A stretch of DNA of 64,000 nucleotides from Algoriphagus antarcticus. Lineage in GTDB: Bacteria > Bacteroidota > Bacteroidia > Cytophagales > Cyclobacteriaceae. Under the pieces are notes generated by a model, which was not told where the DNA came from, made no database searches, and was given only the letters and a program-made list of their open reading frames with translations. Below are positions 42,983 to 51,710 of the stretch, in pieces. Each line of letters starts with the position of its first letter. Position 1 is the first letter of the stretch. Where the stretch lies: assembly GCF_002150685.1 (NCBI RefSeq), contig NZ_MSSW01000001.1:207346-271345 (forward strand). The letters are read 5' to 3'. The position numbers and the translations under genes are program-made.

Positions 42983-43798
42983 TCAAAGATACTTCTCCAG
43001 CAAACTCTTCATTTCCTCTTGCAATTTCTTCGCTTCTTGCCTCGCTGCTTTCGCAAAGTCTTTTCCGTCAGAAGCATAAATAATCCCTCGGCTGGAATTC
43101 ACCATAAGCCCGCAGCTTGAGTTCATCCCATATTTAGCAACATCGGCTAAACTCCCTCCCTGCGCTCCTACACCAGGAACTAGGAAAAAATGGTCAGGCA
43201 CCAATTTCCTTACCTCAGCGATCAATTCTCCGCGAGTAGCACCTACCACGTACATCAAGTTTTCTGGAGAACCCCATTTTTGGCTTTTCTCTAGAACTGA
43301 TTGATACAGCGGCTTACCATTTTCATCCTTGATCAACTGAAAATCCATGGAGCCAGCATTAGAAGTCAAGGCCAACAGGATCACCCATTTGTCCTCAAAC
43401 TCCAAAAATGGTGTCACACTATCTGCTCCCATGTATGGAGCGACCGTCACAGAATCGAAGTCCATTTGCTCAAAAAAAGCTTTCGCATAGAGTTTAGAGG
43501 TATTTCCTATGTCCCCACGCTTGGCATCTGCAATCGTGAAAATCTCTCGTGGGATGATCTCATTGACTTTCTGAAGTGTCTCCCAACCGGTTGGCCCCAA
43601 TGCTTCGAAAAAGGCAATATTAGGCTTGTAAGCCACTGCATAATCAGCAGTTTCTTCAATAATCTCTCTGCAAAAGCTGAAAATCGGATCAGGCTCGCTT
43701 TTCAGATGAGCAGGAATCTTCGCTAGATCTGCATCAAGACCTACGCATAAGAAGGATGATTTTTTCTGGATTTGAGAGAAAAGCTCCGCTCTAGTCAT
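42983..43798 (-). CDS. pyrF: orotidine-5'-phosphate decarboxylase (long type)
   Basis: 271 residues, the length of the type-2 (long) bacterial OMP decarboxylases. The N-terminal [15 protein letters not shown] and the catalytic [15 protein letters not shown] (Lys and two Asp) are clear. It makes UMP in pyrimidine synthesis. It ends at its own terminator. Confidence 0.95.
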   Translation of the reverse strand: MTRAELFSQIQKKSSFLCVGLDADLAKIPAHLKSEPDPIFSFCREIIEETADYAVAYKPNIAFFEALGPTGWETLQKVNEIIPREIFTIADAKRGDIGNTSKLYAKAFFEQMDFDSVTVAPYMGADSVTPFLEFEDKWVILLALTSNAGSMDFQLIKDENGKPLYQSVLEKSQKWGSPENLMYVVGATRGELIAEVRKLVPDHFFLVPGVGAQGGSLADVAKYGMNSSCGLMVNSSRGIIYASDGKDFAKAARQEAKKLQEEMKSLLEKYL

Positions 43799-43847
43799 GG
43801 ATTATAGAATTTTGACAAAGGTAGGGAAAATGAGTTTTTAGGGTTTC

Positions 43848-45020
43848 CTAACTTGCCTTTAGTTTCAACATAAAGTCTTTCAAGCCAATTGCGACTGTTC
43901 CAGAACCGATTGGAAAGGTATCAGTTCCTGCATAAACAAAATATTTTTGGCTTGCTTGAATGTCTTCTACCGCATTTAGAAATCCCTTGGAAAGCTTTGG
44001 ACTCAACGTGCGCTTGATTTCTATTGCCCAAATCTCTCCATTCAGACTCAGAACCAAGTCAAGTTCTGCACCCCCACTTGTCCGATAAAAACCATATTCC
44101 GCACCTTTTGGTAAAACAGAAAGTATATTTTCGATAATAAACCCCTCCCAACTTCCTCCTACCACTGGGTGTCCCAACAAATCATCCAGTTTGGTCAAAT
44201 TCAATAAAGCATGCGTAATACCAGAATCCCTGATATAGATTTTGGGGGCTTTCACCAGACGCTTACCTACATTCACCAACCAAGGTCGGAGGGAACGAAT
44301 CAGTAAAAGACCCTCCAACATTTCCACGTAGCCTTTCACAGTAGGTGAAGTCAAATCTAGGCTCGTCCCAAGTTTGGATAGATTGATCAGCTGACCCTGC
44401 TGATGAGCAAGCATGGTCCAAAGACGGCGGAGACGATTGGCGGGAACAAATTGCGCGATCTGCGGAATGTCCCTTTCCAAATAAGTTGTGATGAAATTCC
44501 CCCTCCATGTCATGCTGGATTTATCTGTGTTCGCTAGAAAACTATCTGGAAAACCTCCGCGCAGCCATATCTTATCCAAATGTCCTTCAATAGAATCCAC
44601 CTCCAGCACGTTGAACCCAGGAAGTTCTTCATAAGCGATTCTTCCTGCAAGTGTTTCGGAAGATTGTCGTATCAAATCCAAAGATGCAGAACCTAAGATC
44701 AAAAATTGACAGGAGCGTATGCCCTTCTTTCTTCTTCTATCTATCACACCTCGCAATAGCGGAAACAGATCAGGCATTCGCTGGATCTCATCCAAAATGA
44801 TCAAACGTCCTTCGTGAAGATCAAGATACTGTTCCGGTTCAGTAAGCTTACTTCGGTCTGATGGACTTTCCAAATCCAGATAAATTGACTGGGGATCGAT
44901 GATTTCTACGAGCTCCTGCGCCAAGGTAGTTTTACCTACTTGACGAGGTCCAAGAATAGCTATTGCCGGAAAATCAGGCATCAATTCTTGTAGTTTCAAA
45001 GTCAAATCTCGTATAATCAT
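43848..45020 (-). CDS. AAA-family ATPase with DUF4143 domain (intact)
   Basis: 390 residues: Walker A AILGPRQVGKTTLAQEL (Lys30), Walker B LIILDEIQRMPDLF, a STAND/AAA-like lid and an SCQFLILGSASLDLI segment, then the C-terminal DUF4143 nuclease-like domain (YGFYRTSGGAELDLVLSLNG, WAIEIKRTL, a PD-(D/E)xK-like pattern). Function unknown; the family is widespread, accessory and often multi-copy. Its start codon lies in the right arm of a large perfect inverted repeat. A second, broken member is at 61835-63164. It sits between pyrF and a glycosylation gene group. Confidence 0.88.
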   Translation of the reverse strand: MIIRDLTLKLQELMPDFPAIAILGPRQVGKTTLAQELVEIIDPQSIYLDLESPSDRSKLTEPEQYLDLHEGRLIILDEIQRMPDLFPLLRGVIDRRRKKGIRSCQFLILGSASLDLIRQSSETLAGRIAYEELPGFNVLEVDSIEGHLDKIWLRGGFPDSFLANTDKSSMTWRGNFITTYLERDIPQIAQFVPANRLRRLWTMLAHQQGQLINLSKLGTSLDLTSPTVKGYVEMLEGLLLIRSLRPWLVNVGKRLVKAPKIYIRDSGITHALLNLTKLDDLLGHPVVGGSWEGFIIENILSVLPKGAEYGFYRTSGGAELDLVLSLNGEIWAIEIKRTLSPKLSKGFLNAVEDIQASQKYFVYAGTDTFPIGSGTVAIGLKDFMLKLKAS

Positions 45021-45063
45021 CCTTGCAAATTTTAAATTTGATTTTAAATTTGCAAGGATGATT
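45015..45063 (-). promoter_or_regulatory. 18-bp perfect inverted repeat spanning the ATPase start codon
   Basis: The arms are 45015-45032 and 45046-45063 with a 13-nt AT-rich loop. On the minus-strand mRNA the second arm contains the start codon (45018-45020), so the hairpin would hide it. The dyad could instead bind the protein or a regulator. Confidence 0.6.
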
Positions 45064-45095
45064 TTTATTTATTTCATTGAAATAGAGCAAATTAA

Positions 45096-45977
45096 CTATT
45101 TTTCATCAAAATCAATTCGAACACTAGATCCAATCAATGAAACTAATGCTGAAATCAAGAAAAAGATCAAGCTGAAAGCGACTGCAATAGCCTCGTCAAT
45201 TCCCGCATATGTATGCGCATAGATGAAGACCAACTCACGAGCTCCGACTCCACCGATAGTCAAAGGCAAAACTGCAACGATAGAGGAAAGCAGGAAAACC
45301 AGCTGATAGGCTAGGAAATTCTCTGTCACACCAAGGCTTTTTAAAATAAACCAAGCACATACCAACTGAGCTACTTGACCAGCCATCGACCAACCATTTG
45401 CTTTCCAAAAAGATGGGAGAAATGCTTTAAATAGTAACTTCTGCATCTGATAAAAAACCGGAAACACCAGCAAAGCCGATATTCCCACCAACAACTCCCA
45501 GGGAATTTGCGAAGCAAAAGGCAAGGTCAAATCCACGGGAAGAATCAACGTTAGCAACAAAAAAACAATTGCTACCAGACCACCCAATCTATCCAAAAGA
45601 GAAGCCTTTACCAGAGATTTGACCGGAGTTTGAAAATGCTTATTCAGCAAATACACTTTGTAGCCATCGCCTCCGATCCCTCCAGGGAGAAAAAGGTTGT
45701 AAAACATTCCGACCAGGTAAAGCTTGATATTAAGCTTTTCGGAGATATTCAGATTGATATTTTTGAAATAAAGATTTAGCCGAAAGGCGGTAAACATCTT
45801 ACTCAATAAAAAAAGTATCCCTGCAGGAATGAGCCAAATCCAATGAATGGTCTTGGTGATTTGCCATAGTTGGCCTGTATCCATTTTTCGAAAAACCAGA
45901 AAGAGAGCCAAACCGGTTAAAACCAATTTTAAGGCAGTCGTTAATTTCTTCTTAAAAGAACTCTCTGTTTTAGCCAA
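45096..45977 (-). CDS. lysylphosphatidylglycerol synthase TM-region family (YbhN-like) membrane protein
   Basis: 293 residues with about seven to eight membrane helices; motifs such as GMFYNLFLPGGIGGDGYKVY and LTIGGVGARELVFIYAHTYA are those of the UPF0104/YbhN flippase-like family. In this context (next to a polyprenyl-phosphate glycosyltransferase) a role in lipid-linked sugar transfer is likely. It is 44 nt downstream of the GT2 gene. Confidence 0.88.
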   Translation of the reverse strand: MAKTESSFKKKLTTALKLVLTGLALFLVFRKMDTGQLWQITKTIHWIWLIPAGILFLLSKMFTAFRLNLYFKNINLNISEKLNIKLYLVGMFYNLFLPGGIGGDGYKVYLLNKHFQTPVKSLVKASLLDRLGGLVAIVFLLLTLILPVDLTLPFASQIPWELLVGISALLVFPVFYQMQKLLFKAFLPSFWKANGWSMAGQVAQLVCAWFILKSLGVTENFLAYQLVFLLSSIVAVLPLTIGGVGARELVFIYAHTYAGIDEAIAVAFSLIFFLISALVSLIGSSVRIDFDEK

Positions 45978-46021
45978 AATTCAATTGCTATTTGAAAAAC
46001 TACTTAACCACAATCTACTTC

Positions 46022-46987
46022 TTACTGCACCCTGATTACTGGGTTCAGCACTCCTTGATAGACAGATTTGATGGTATAGGTAGTCTTATCTTGAGATTCA
46101 AAGTATGTCCGGACAATTATCTCCGCGATAATGCCTGTAGTGATAAACTGAATCCCACCCAAAACCAAGATAAATCCAAGAATCATAATCGGTCTTCCCC
46201 AGATATCCTCTCCCATAATTTTCAGAACGAGCAAGTAAATACTGATCAAAAAACCAATCAAAAATGAGATAATGCCTATCCCCCCAAATAAGTGAATTGG
46301 TCGCTGGAAGTACTTTTGAAAAAACAGCATCAGGATCAAATCCGACATTACTTTAAATGTACGGCTCAAGCCATACTTTGACTCACCATGAATTCGCGGA
46401 TGATGCTTCACATCCATTTCGGTCATTTTTGCGCCTTGCTGCTTTGCCAGAACAGGTATAAATCGATGCAATTCACCATAAAGACCCATTCCCTGAGCGA
46501 TCCCTGCCTTGTATACTCTAAGCGTACAACCGTAATCTTTTAGATACACTTTGGTTGTATTTCTAATTACCCAATTGGCAATTTTACTCGGGATTTTACG
46601 AAGTACAAACCCGTCTTTTCTATTCGCTCTGCGGCCTGCTACCACATCCCATTCTTCATCTATTGCTTTTTGCAGCATCACAGGAATATCTGTCGGATCA
46701 TTTTGCAAATCCCCATCCATGGTAGCAATGTATTCGCCCTTAGCCATATCGATTCCTGCTGCAAGCGCAGTAGTCTGCCCAAAATTTCTGTTGAAAATAA
46801 TCAGCTTTGTACGGCTGTTAGCATACTTTTTCACTTCATCCACAGTCCTATCCGTAGAACCATCTTCAATCAAAATCACTTCATAATCGATTTCTTCCAG
46901 AGCTAAATAGGTTGCTTCCAAAAGAGGCTGAATATTATCCTCTTCGTTATAAACAGTGATTACTACAGACAAAAGGGGCTTGCTCAT
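46022..46987 (-). CDS. family 2 glycosyltransferase with C-terminal membrane helices
   Basis: 321 residues. The GT-A domain has SVVITVYNEEDNIQPLLEA, IEDGSTDRTVDEV and ATMDGDLQNDPTDIP (DxD region); two helices follow (HLFGGIGIISFLIGFLISIY; MILGFILVLGGIQFITTGII). This is the layout of polyprenyl-phosphate mannosyl/glucosyl transferases (DPM1/GtrB type) that feed GT39/GT83 enzymes, one of which is encoded just upstream. Confidence 0.9.
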   Translation of the reverse strand: MSKPLLSVVITVYNEEDNIQPLLEATYLALEEIDYEVILIEDGSTDRTVDEVKKYANSRTKLIIFNRNFGQTTALAAGIDMAKGEYIATMDGDLQNDPTDIPVMLQKAIDEEWDVVAGRRANRKDGFVLRKIPSKIANWVIRNTTKVYLKDYGCTLRVYKAGIAQGMGLYGELHRFIPVLAKQQGAKMTEMDVKHHPRIHGESKYGLSRTFKVMSDLILMLFFQKYFQRPIHLFGGIGIISFLIGFLISIYLLVLKIMGEDIWGRPIMILGFILVLGGIQFITTGIIAEIIVRTYFESQDKTTYTIKSVYQGVLNPVIRVQ

Positions 46988-47071
46988 GGGCTAAAATTTG
47001 GTCAAAAATAGAGTATTTAAATTGCCAGCACAAAAACCTTGAATTTCAGAAGATTCCTATTTGTGGTTATT

Positions 47072-48571
47072 TCAATACGTGATAGGGACATAGGGCTCAA
47101 ATAATTGCAGATTTTCCCAGATTTGGATTTTGACTTTTCGGATAGGAAGATCCTGATAAATAGGCGTATATGTTTCCTCGTATATTAATTTCTCAAAACG
47201 CGCCCTGTCTTCCAGTGATTCATGACTCCAGCTTACAAATACCCCTATATTCTCCCCGTTGACAAACTGGCTCATGTCATCCCATAGGTCAAATTGATTT
47301 TTTCTGGAGCCCATATTAAGGACATAGGTCTGGGGTTTGTCTGCAAGGAAAAAAGACATTTCTGAAGCAGTATGGTAGGAATCGGAGAAGAAAAACTCCT
47401 TTTCCAACCTTAGGCTATCCCTGAGAAAATCTATTCTATTCGCAAGCATTTCATGTCCGAGCATTCTCGACAGAGCCTTCTGTTCTCCTTTTTTGATGGG
47501 TTCTATTGATTTCAGAAAAGTAAAATCCGGAAGCAGAAATACCAATGGTATCCCAATACTGAGCCCAATCCCCCAATTGCGAAGTCTAATCCACCCCTTA
47601 GATTGAGCTACTATCCATTGCCCCAAAACTATTGCGAAGCCAGAGTAAGCAAAAATAGGCCAATTCACTTCTACTCTTTTCATCAAACTAAGCCCTGCAA
47701 AAGCTATGAAAGTCAACAACCCTGGCAAAATCAGATAAATGGAAGTATTGTCTTTAGTCTTAAAAATAGCCCTGAAAGCAAAAAACCAAGCTGGCAACAA
47801 AAAAACGGATATAATTGCCAACTGTCCGCTCCAATATTCTAAAAACCATTTGAAAGAATTAACTGGCGAGAAAGATTTAGAACCACTTCCGCCCAGCGCT
47901 GCCAGATGCTTGAAGGTATCAAAGTCATTTTGCCAATTCCATATCAAAGCCGGGACGAAACCTACCAAACTCACCAAGGCAAAAAGCAGGAAATTTCTAC
48001 GATGAATCTTCCAACTTGCTGTGTAAAACAAGAATAGAAGCAGCACAGGGAAAATTAAAATCGCTACGACTTTTGCCATTACTGCTAAAGCTGTAGCCAA
48101 TCCTGCCAAAATCCACCAGAACACCTTATGCTCAGTAATGCCTCGATACGCCAAATAAACACTAAGTATCCAAAAAAATGTAAGTGAACTGTCGGTCATG
48201 TGAAATGTAGACGCAAGCCACCAGACAGGCATAGCATTTAGAATCATTGCAGACCAAAACCCGACTCTCTTTCCATACAGATACGAACCAAAAACAAAGG
48301 TCACCCAAGAAATCCCAACTCCCATTAAAATCGCGTTGATCCTCACACCTATCTCGGTATTACCTAGAACGGCAGTACTCAAATAATTGAGCACAGCGAC
48401 CAGAGGTGGCTTAGAATAATAATGCCAGGCCATATTCTGGGACCAAAGCCAATATTGCGCTTCTTCAGTGAATAGGTCTATCTCAGGCCTTAGGGTAAAC
48501 AAAATCTTGGCGATGACCAAACCAATTGTGACCAGCCAAAAGTAAAGTGTGTAATTGGGAGACTTCTGCAT
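47072..48571 (-). CDS. GT39-type dolichyl/undecaprenyl-phosphate-mannose mannosyltransferase-like protein
   Basis: 499 residues from the ATG at 48571; the open frame runs to a GTG at 48595, but that codon lies in the terminator hairpin of the preceding gene. Many membrane helices; the first outer loop has EAQYWLWSQNMAWHYYSKPP, with the acidic site and the aromatic/Lys pattern of ArnT/PMT-like GT-C enzymes. It likely transfers a lipid-linked sugar from the product of the GT2 gene, 84 nt downstream. Confidence 0.85.
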   Translation of the reverse strand: MQKSPNYTLYFWLVTIGLVIAKILFTLRPEIDLFTEEAQYWLWSQNMAWHYYSKPPLVAVLNYLSTAVLGNTEIGVRINAILMGVGISWVTFVFGSYLYGKRVGFWSAMILNAMPVWWLASTFHMTDSSLTFFWILSVYLAYRGITEHKVFWWILAGLATALAVMAKVVAILIFPVLLLFLFYTASWKIHRRNFLLFALVSLVGFVPALIWNWQNDFDTFKHLAALGGSGSKSFSPVNSFKWFLEYWSGQLAIISVFLLPAWFFAFRAIFKTKDNTSIYLILPGLLTFIAFAGLSLMKRVEVNWPIFAYSGFAIVLGQWIVAQSKGWIRLRNWGIGLSIGIPLVFLLPDFTFLKSIEPIKKGEQKALSRMLGHEMLANRIDFLRDSLRLEKEFFFSDSYHTASEMSFFLADKPQTYVLNMGSRKNQFDLWDDMSQFVNGENIGVFVSWSHESLEDRARFEKLIYEETYTPIYQDLPIRKVKIQIWENLQLFEPYVPITY

Positions 48572-48581
48572 AAAGTATTGT

Positions 48582-48617
48582 ATCAAAAAAAACACCCCCC
48601 AGAAACTGAGAGGTGCT
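48582..48617 (-). terminator. hairpin after the HPF gene
   Basis: Read on the minus strand: AGCACC, a GC-containing loop, then GGTGTT and a run of T residues, 22 nt after the HPF stop. It is imperfect but the T run is strong. Confidence 0.45.
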
Positions 48618-48639
48618 ACAAAACTAATGTCCTTAGCCG

Positions 48640-48945
48640 TTACTGTTTAGCCAGCACCACTTTTTCTTTGTATTTTTTGATTTGACGTCTCAATCCTTCT
48701 AGAGCATCATCGGAAGCCGCCTCGAAAGAATCAGCCTGATTCTTAGCGAAGAATTGCTTACCTGGTACATTCAGTTTGATTTCTACGATTTTATTGGCGT
48801 TGTTGTCATTTTTGTCGAGCCTCAAAAAAACCTCTCCGTCTATGATTTGGTCATAGTAAGTATCCAGTTTGTCAGCTTTTTTTTGAATAAAGTCGATCAA
48901 TTTGCGATCGGCGTCAAAATGGATGGAGTGCATCTGCAGTTTCAT
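48640..48945 (-). CDS. hpf: ribosome hibernation promoting factor (HPF/RaiA)
   Basis: 101 residues from the ATG at 48945 (MKLQMHSIHFDADRKLIDF), which matches the family N-terminus; an ATG four codons earlier (48957) is possible. Short-form HPF: beta-alpha-beta-beta-beta-alpha with EVFLRLDKND and a basic C-terminal helix (EGLRRQIKKYKEK). It silences ribosomes in stationary phase. It follows the recombinase gene by 24 nt in a bS21-recombinase-HPF group. Confidence 0.92.
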   Translation of the reverse strand: MKLQMHSIHFDADRKLIDFIQKKADKLDTYYDQIIDGEVFLRLDKNDNNANKIVEIKLNVPGKQFFAKNQADSFEAASDDALEGLRRQIKKYKEKVVLAKQ

Positions 48946-48981
48946 ATTGATTTGCATTTAGTGGTGAACAAATAATTAAAT

Positions 48982-49866
48982 TTATGCTTTCGGATGTGCC
49001 TGTTCGAACACAGCCTTAAGTTTTTCCATGGAATTGTGCGTGTACACCTGAGTGGCCGCTAGATTTGCATGACCTAGCAAGTCTTTGACAGCATTCAGAT
49101 CAGCACCTTTATTGAGGAGATGAGTAGCAAAAGTATGTCTCAGCACATGTGGACTACGCTTCGAAGTCTGCGCGAAAAGATCTAAATAGTGCCTGACGAT
49201 ACGAAAAATCATCATAGGGTAACTTTGCTTTTGTTGATTGCTGACAATAAAATAGTCACTTTGAACAACTTTAGAAAACCTTTCCTCAAATACTTTTTTG
49301 TACAGCAAAATATTCTGTTTTAAGCCTTTTGTAATAGGAATTATTCTTTCCTTTTTCCTCTTTCCCAGCACCTTTACCGAATCCTCTATTAGATTAATGT
49401 CCGACCATTGTAACCCAATCAATTCTGAAAGCCTGACACCGGTGAGGTAAAGAAACTCCATCACCATTTTGTCACGCTGTCCATCGAATGTCGATTCATA
49501 AACGGTTTCATTAAGAACGGATTCTATAGCCGATTCCTGTACAAATTCAGGAAGTTTTTTCGGATTTTTAAGACCTTTTAACTTATACGTTGGATCAGCG
49601 GAAATGATTCTTGATCTCAGCAAAAACTTGTAATAGGACCGTAGCGTTGCGATTTTACGATTGACCGAAGTAGTACTTAACCCGCTTTCTACCAGATCAA
49701 TCACCCATGAACGGAGCTCGGGATGCTTGGCCTCCGTTATATCACTCATTTCGAAAGAAAGAGCCGTAAATTCTTCAAATTGTCCCAAGTCAGAGCGGTA
49801 AGCATCGACTGTATGTGGACTGGCCTTTTTCTCAAACTCTAGGTAATTGATGAAAGAATCGATCAT
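48982..49866 (-). CDS. xerC: XerC/D-type tyrosine recombinase
   Basis: 294 residues with the N-terminal SAM-like domain (FINYLEFEKKASPHTVDAYR) and the complete catalytic set: Arg145 (LTGVRLSEL), Lys169, His240 and Arg243 (SPHVLRHTFATHLL), His266 (LLGHANLAATQVYTH) and Tyr275. Length and position in a housekeeping cluster suggest the chromosomal dimer-resolution recombinase rather than a phage integrase. Confidence 0.9.
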   Translation of the reverse strand: MIDSFINYLEFEKKASPHTVDAYRSDLGQFEEFTALSFEMSDITEAKHPELRSWVIDLVESGLSTTSVNRKIATLRSYYKFLLRSRIISADPTYKLKGLKNPKKLPEFVQESAIESVLNETVYESTFDGQRDKMVMEFLYLTGVRLSELIGLQWSDINLIEDSVKVLGKRKKERIIPITKGLKQNILLYKKVFEERFSKVVQSDYFIVSNQQKQSYPMMIFRIVRHYLDLFAQTSKRSPHVLRHTFATHLLNKGADLNAVKDLLGHANLAATQVYTHNSMEKLKAVFEQAHPKA

Positions 49867-49945
49867 ATGTTATGTAACTCAATAGATAAGTTAGGAGAAA
49901 AAATGAGATTAATAGCTGATCGAAATTACAAAAGGACATAAAAAA

Positions 49946-49975
49946 AAACGCACCTGCCTGAAGACAAGTGCGTTT
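49946..49975 (-). terminator. terminator after bS21
   Basis: Outer stem AAACGCAC / GTGCGTTT with internal pairing; on the minus strand followed by eight T residues. It lies between rpsU and the recombinase gene, so it would at least attenuate read-through. Confidence 0.8.
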
Positions 49976-49997
49976 GATATCTGAAGATCAAAACTGA

Positions 49998-50192
49998 TTA
50001 CTTCGCTGCTTCTTCTTGAAGATGCTGCTTGTAAGCCGCTTTGATTACTTGTGCTCTTCTTTTGATGGAAGGCTTAACGAAAGCTTGTCTCGCACGAAGT
50101 TCACGGACTGCACCAGTCTTGTCAAACTTCTTTTTGAAACGCTTTAGCGCTTTCTCGATTGATTCGTTCTCTTTTACGTTAACTATGATCAT
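49998..50192 (-). CDS. rpsU: small ribosomal subunit protein bS21
   Basis: 64 residues from the ATG at 50192 (MIIVNVKENESIEKALKRFK), the standard length and start; a longer frame to 50246 lacks family likeness. The basic, helical sequence (RRAQVIKAAYKQHLQ) is typical. bS21 in Bacteroidota takes part in occluding the anti-Shine-Dalgarno of 16S rRNA, consistent with the lack of Shine-Dalgarno sites in this window. Confidence 0.95.
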   Translation of the reverse strand: MIIVNVKENESIEKALKRFKKKFDKTGAVRELRARQAFVKPSIKRRAQVIKAAYKQHLQEEAAK

Positions 50193-50408
50193 ATCTATAC
50201 ACCCCCTTTCGTGGGCACAAAGGTAGGATATATTTCTGTAGATCAATAAAAGAATACAGAATTTCCATTTTATGAGGCAAATTTCTTCTAATAGACTAAA
50301 ACCTTTTAACCTTTTAGTAAGTTTTCAACCTGTCAAGTATTAAACAGCTCGGTAATGATGTGTTTTAACCGTTAAACTTATTTATTAATTGTTAAGTGAA
50401 ATTTCTTT

Positions 50409-50448
50409 AGTTGGTTACTGACAAATCTAAGTTTTTATATAACCAACT
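50409..50448. promoter_or_regulatory. inverted repeat AGTTGGTTA / TAACCAACT
   Basis: The arms are 50409-50417 and 50440-50448, ending 4 nt before the start codon of the deiodinase-like lipoprotein gene. It shares the TTGGTTA...TAACCAA core and spacing with the element at 38603-38637. Confidence 0.45.
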
Positions 50449-50452
50449 ATCT

Positions 50453-51145
50453 ATGAAAATTCCACGCAATAAAACCTTATTCTTTTGGACTTTCCTGATG
50501 CTTACTGTTGCATGTAGTCAAACGCATTCTGTGCCAGTAGAATTTTCAATTTCACAGGGAGTAATAAATAAAATGGATTTTTCATCAGTAGGAATCCAAC
50601 CGGGTCAACAATTACCTGACATTACTTTTTATACGCTAGATGGAGAAGCATTCAACTTGTCAAAAATCAAACATATTCGCCCTAAACTTTTGATAACAGG
50701 AAGCTATACTTGTGACATCACACGAGAAAAATTGTACACAATTGACTGGTTTTATGAGCAATACAAAGAAAAAGCAGACATCTATTTGATAAATACGCTG
50801 GAAGCACACCCACAAAGTTCTCCAAGTCCTTATTCAATGAGTGAGGTTCCTTGGCCGGCTATAGATAACATTCAAGCAGGAATAACCGCGGAACAGCCCA
50901 GAACAATGGACGAGCGTATAGGGCTGGCAGAAAAATGGATAAAAGAGGAAAAAATAAAAACACCCGTTCTCTTAGATGGTCCGAAGAACGAATTTTGGAA
51001 CCTGGCTGGACAAGCCCCTAATATGGCTATATTGATTTCGTCTTCAGGGGGAGTAGTTTTAAAACAATCTTGGTTTGATGAGCAGGAAATTAAAGAGACA
51101 ATGGAAATCCAACTCAAAAATCTGAACTTACCTCAAAACAAGTAA
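50453..51145 (+). CDS. thioredoxin-fold lipoprotein resembling iodothyronine deiodinase family
   Basis: 230 residues from the ATG at 50453 (MKIPRNKTLFFWTFLM, lipoprotein site LTVAC). The frame is open upstream, but the extension lies in the inverted repeat. After a linker, LPDITFYTLDGEAFNL begins a thioredoxin fold, but in place of CxxC it has ITGSYTCDITREKL, then YKEKADIYLINTLEAHP. The single Cys and the EAHP segment are those of the bacterial deiodinase-like family, whose vertebrate members have selenocysteine at this Cys. Cellular role unknown; probably a periplasmic peroxiredoxin-like protein. Confidence 0.7.
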   Translation: MKIPRNKTLFFWTFLMLTVACSQTHSVPVEFSISQGVINKMDFSSVGIQPGQQLPDITFYTLDGEAFNLSKIKHIRPKLLITGSYTCDITREKLYTIDWFYEQYKEKADIYLINTLEAHPQSSPSPYSMSEVPWPAIDNIQAGITAEQPRTMDERIGLAEKWIKEEKIKTPVLLDGPKNEFWNLAGQAPNMAILISSSGGVVLKQSWFDEQEIKETMEIQLKNLNLPQNK

Positions 51146-51710
51146 TTAAGTAAATTGTGTTTGTTCAGTTGAGCGTCACGAAATACTACCTAACATCTTT
51201 TAGAAAATCGGATTGAAACCAGCAGAAAAAACATTCCATCAATTCTTTAAGTGGTAATTAGGTTTTTGACATTTACAGCAAGCCAAAGAACCGAAAGCAA
51301 TTGATAAAACTTCAAGTTTTTCTTCAAGTTTTATTCGTTCAAAATCTATGATTGAGAAGTAAAACGATTCGTCAATTTTATTAACTATAGAATAAGGCAT
51401 TCGATTAATAAAATAAGCTTATCCAGCATAAAAATAGGCTTTAGTTAAAATCTGAGATAATTACTCGTTTCAATAGGGTTGAAAACCAGCCTACTATCAA
51501 ACGGATTATATCAACAACCTATTTTTAATTTTAGAACTCAAAAATAAATTATTTGTAAACTTTTTAGCTTACTTAAAATTATAAAATATTGATAGTTAGC
51601 GCATTAATAATTTTTGTTGTAAACTATCTGATAAAAATCATTTTTTAAACTTCAAATTTTACTTACTTCATGTATTAATTTAGTACAAGGGAATTTTAAA
51701 CCAACAAAAG
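51146..51710. other. 565-bp AT-rich intergenic region with a possible gene remnant
   Basis: No intact gene. On the minus strand 51239-51400 is open from MPYSIVNKIDESF to CCKCQKPNYHLKN; with one base skipped it continues KELMECFFCWFQSDFLKDVR to about 51175. The Cys-rich reading may be a decayed small protein. No cobalamin riboswitch box was found ahead of nrdJ. The last 150 bp is extremely AT-rich, presumably promoter. Confidence 0.35.

Noticed and set aside
48982..49866. Tyrosine recombinase as the integrase responsible for the 3'-end duplications
   Set aside because: It sits in a housekeeping cluster with HPF and bS21 and has XerC/D length and motifs; nothing in sequence ties it to the duplicated ends, although action in trans cannot be excluded.
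51146..51710. Cobalamin riboswitch ahead of the B12-dependent reductase gene
   Set aside because: No B12-box sequence or matching fold could be found in the leader; regulation of nrdJ by B12 is not supported here.
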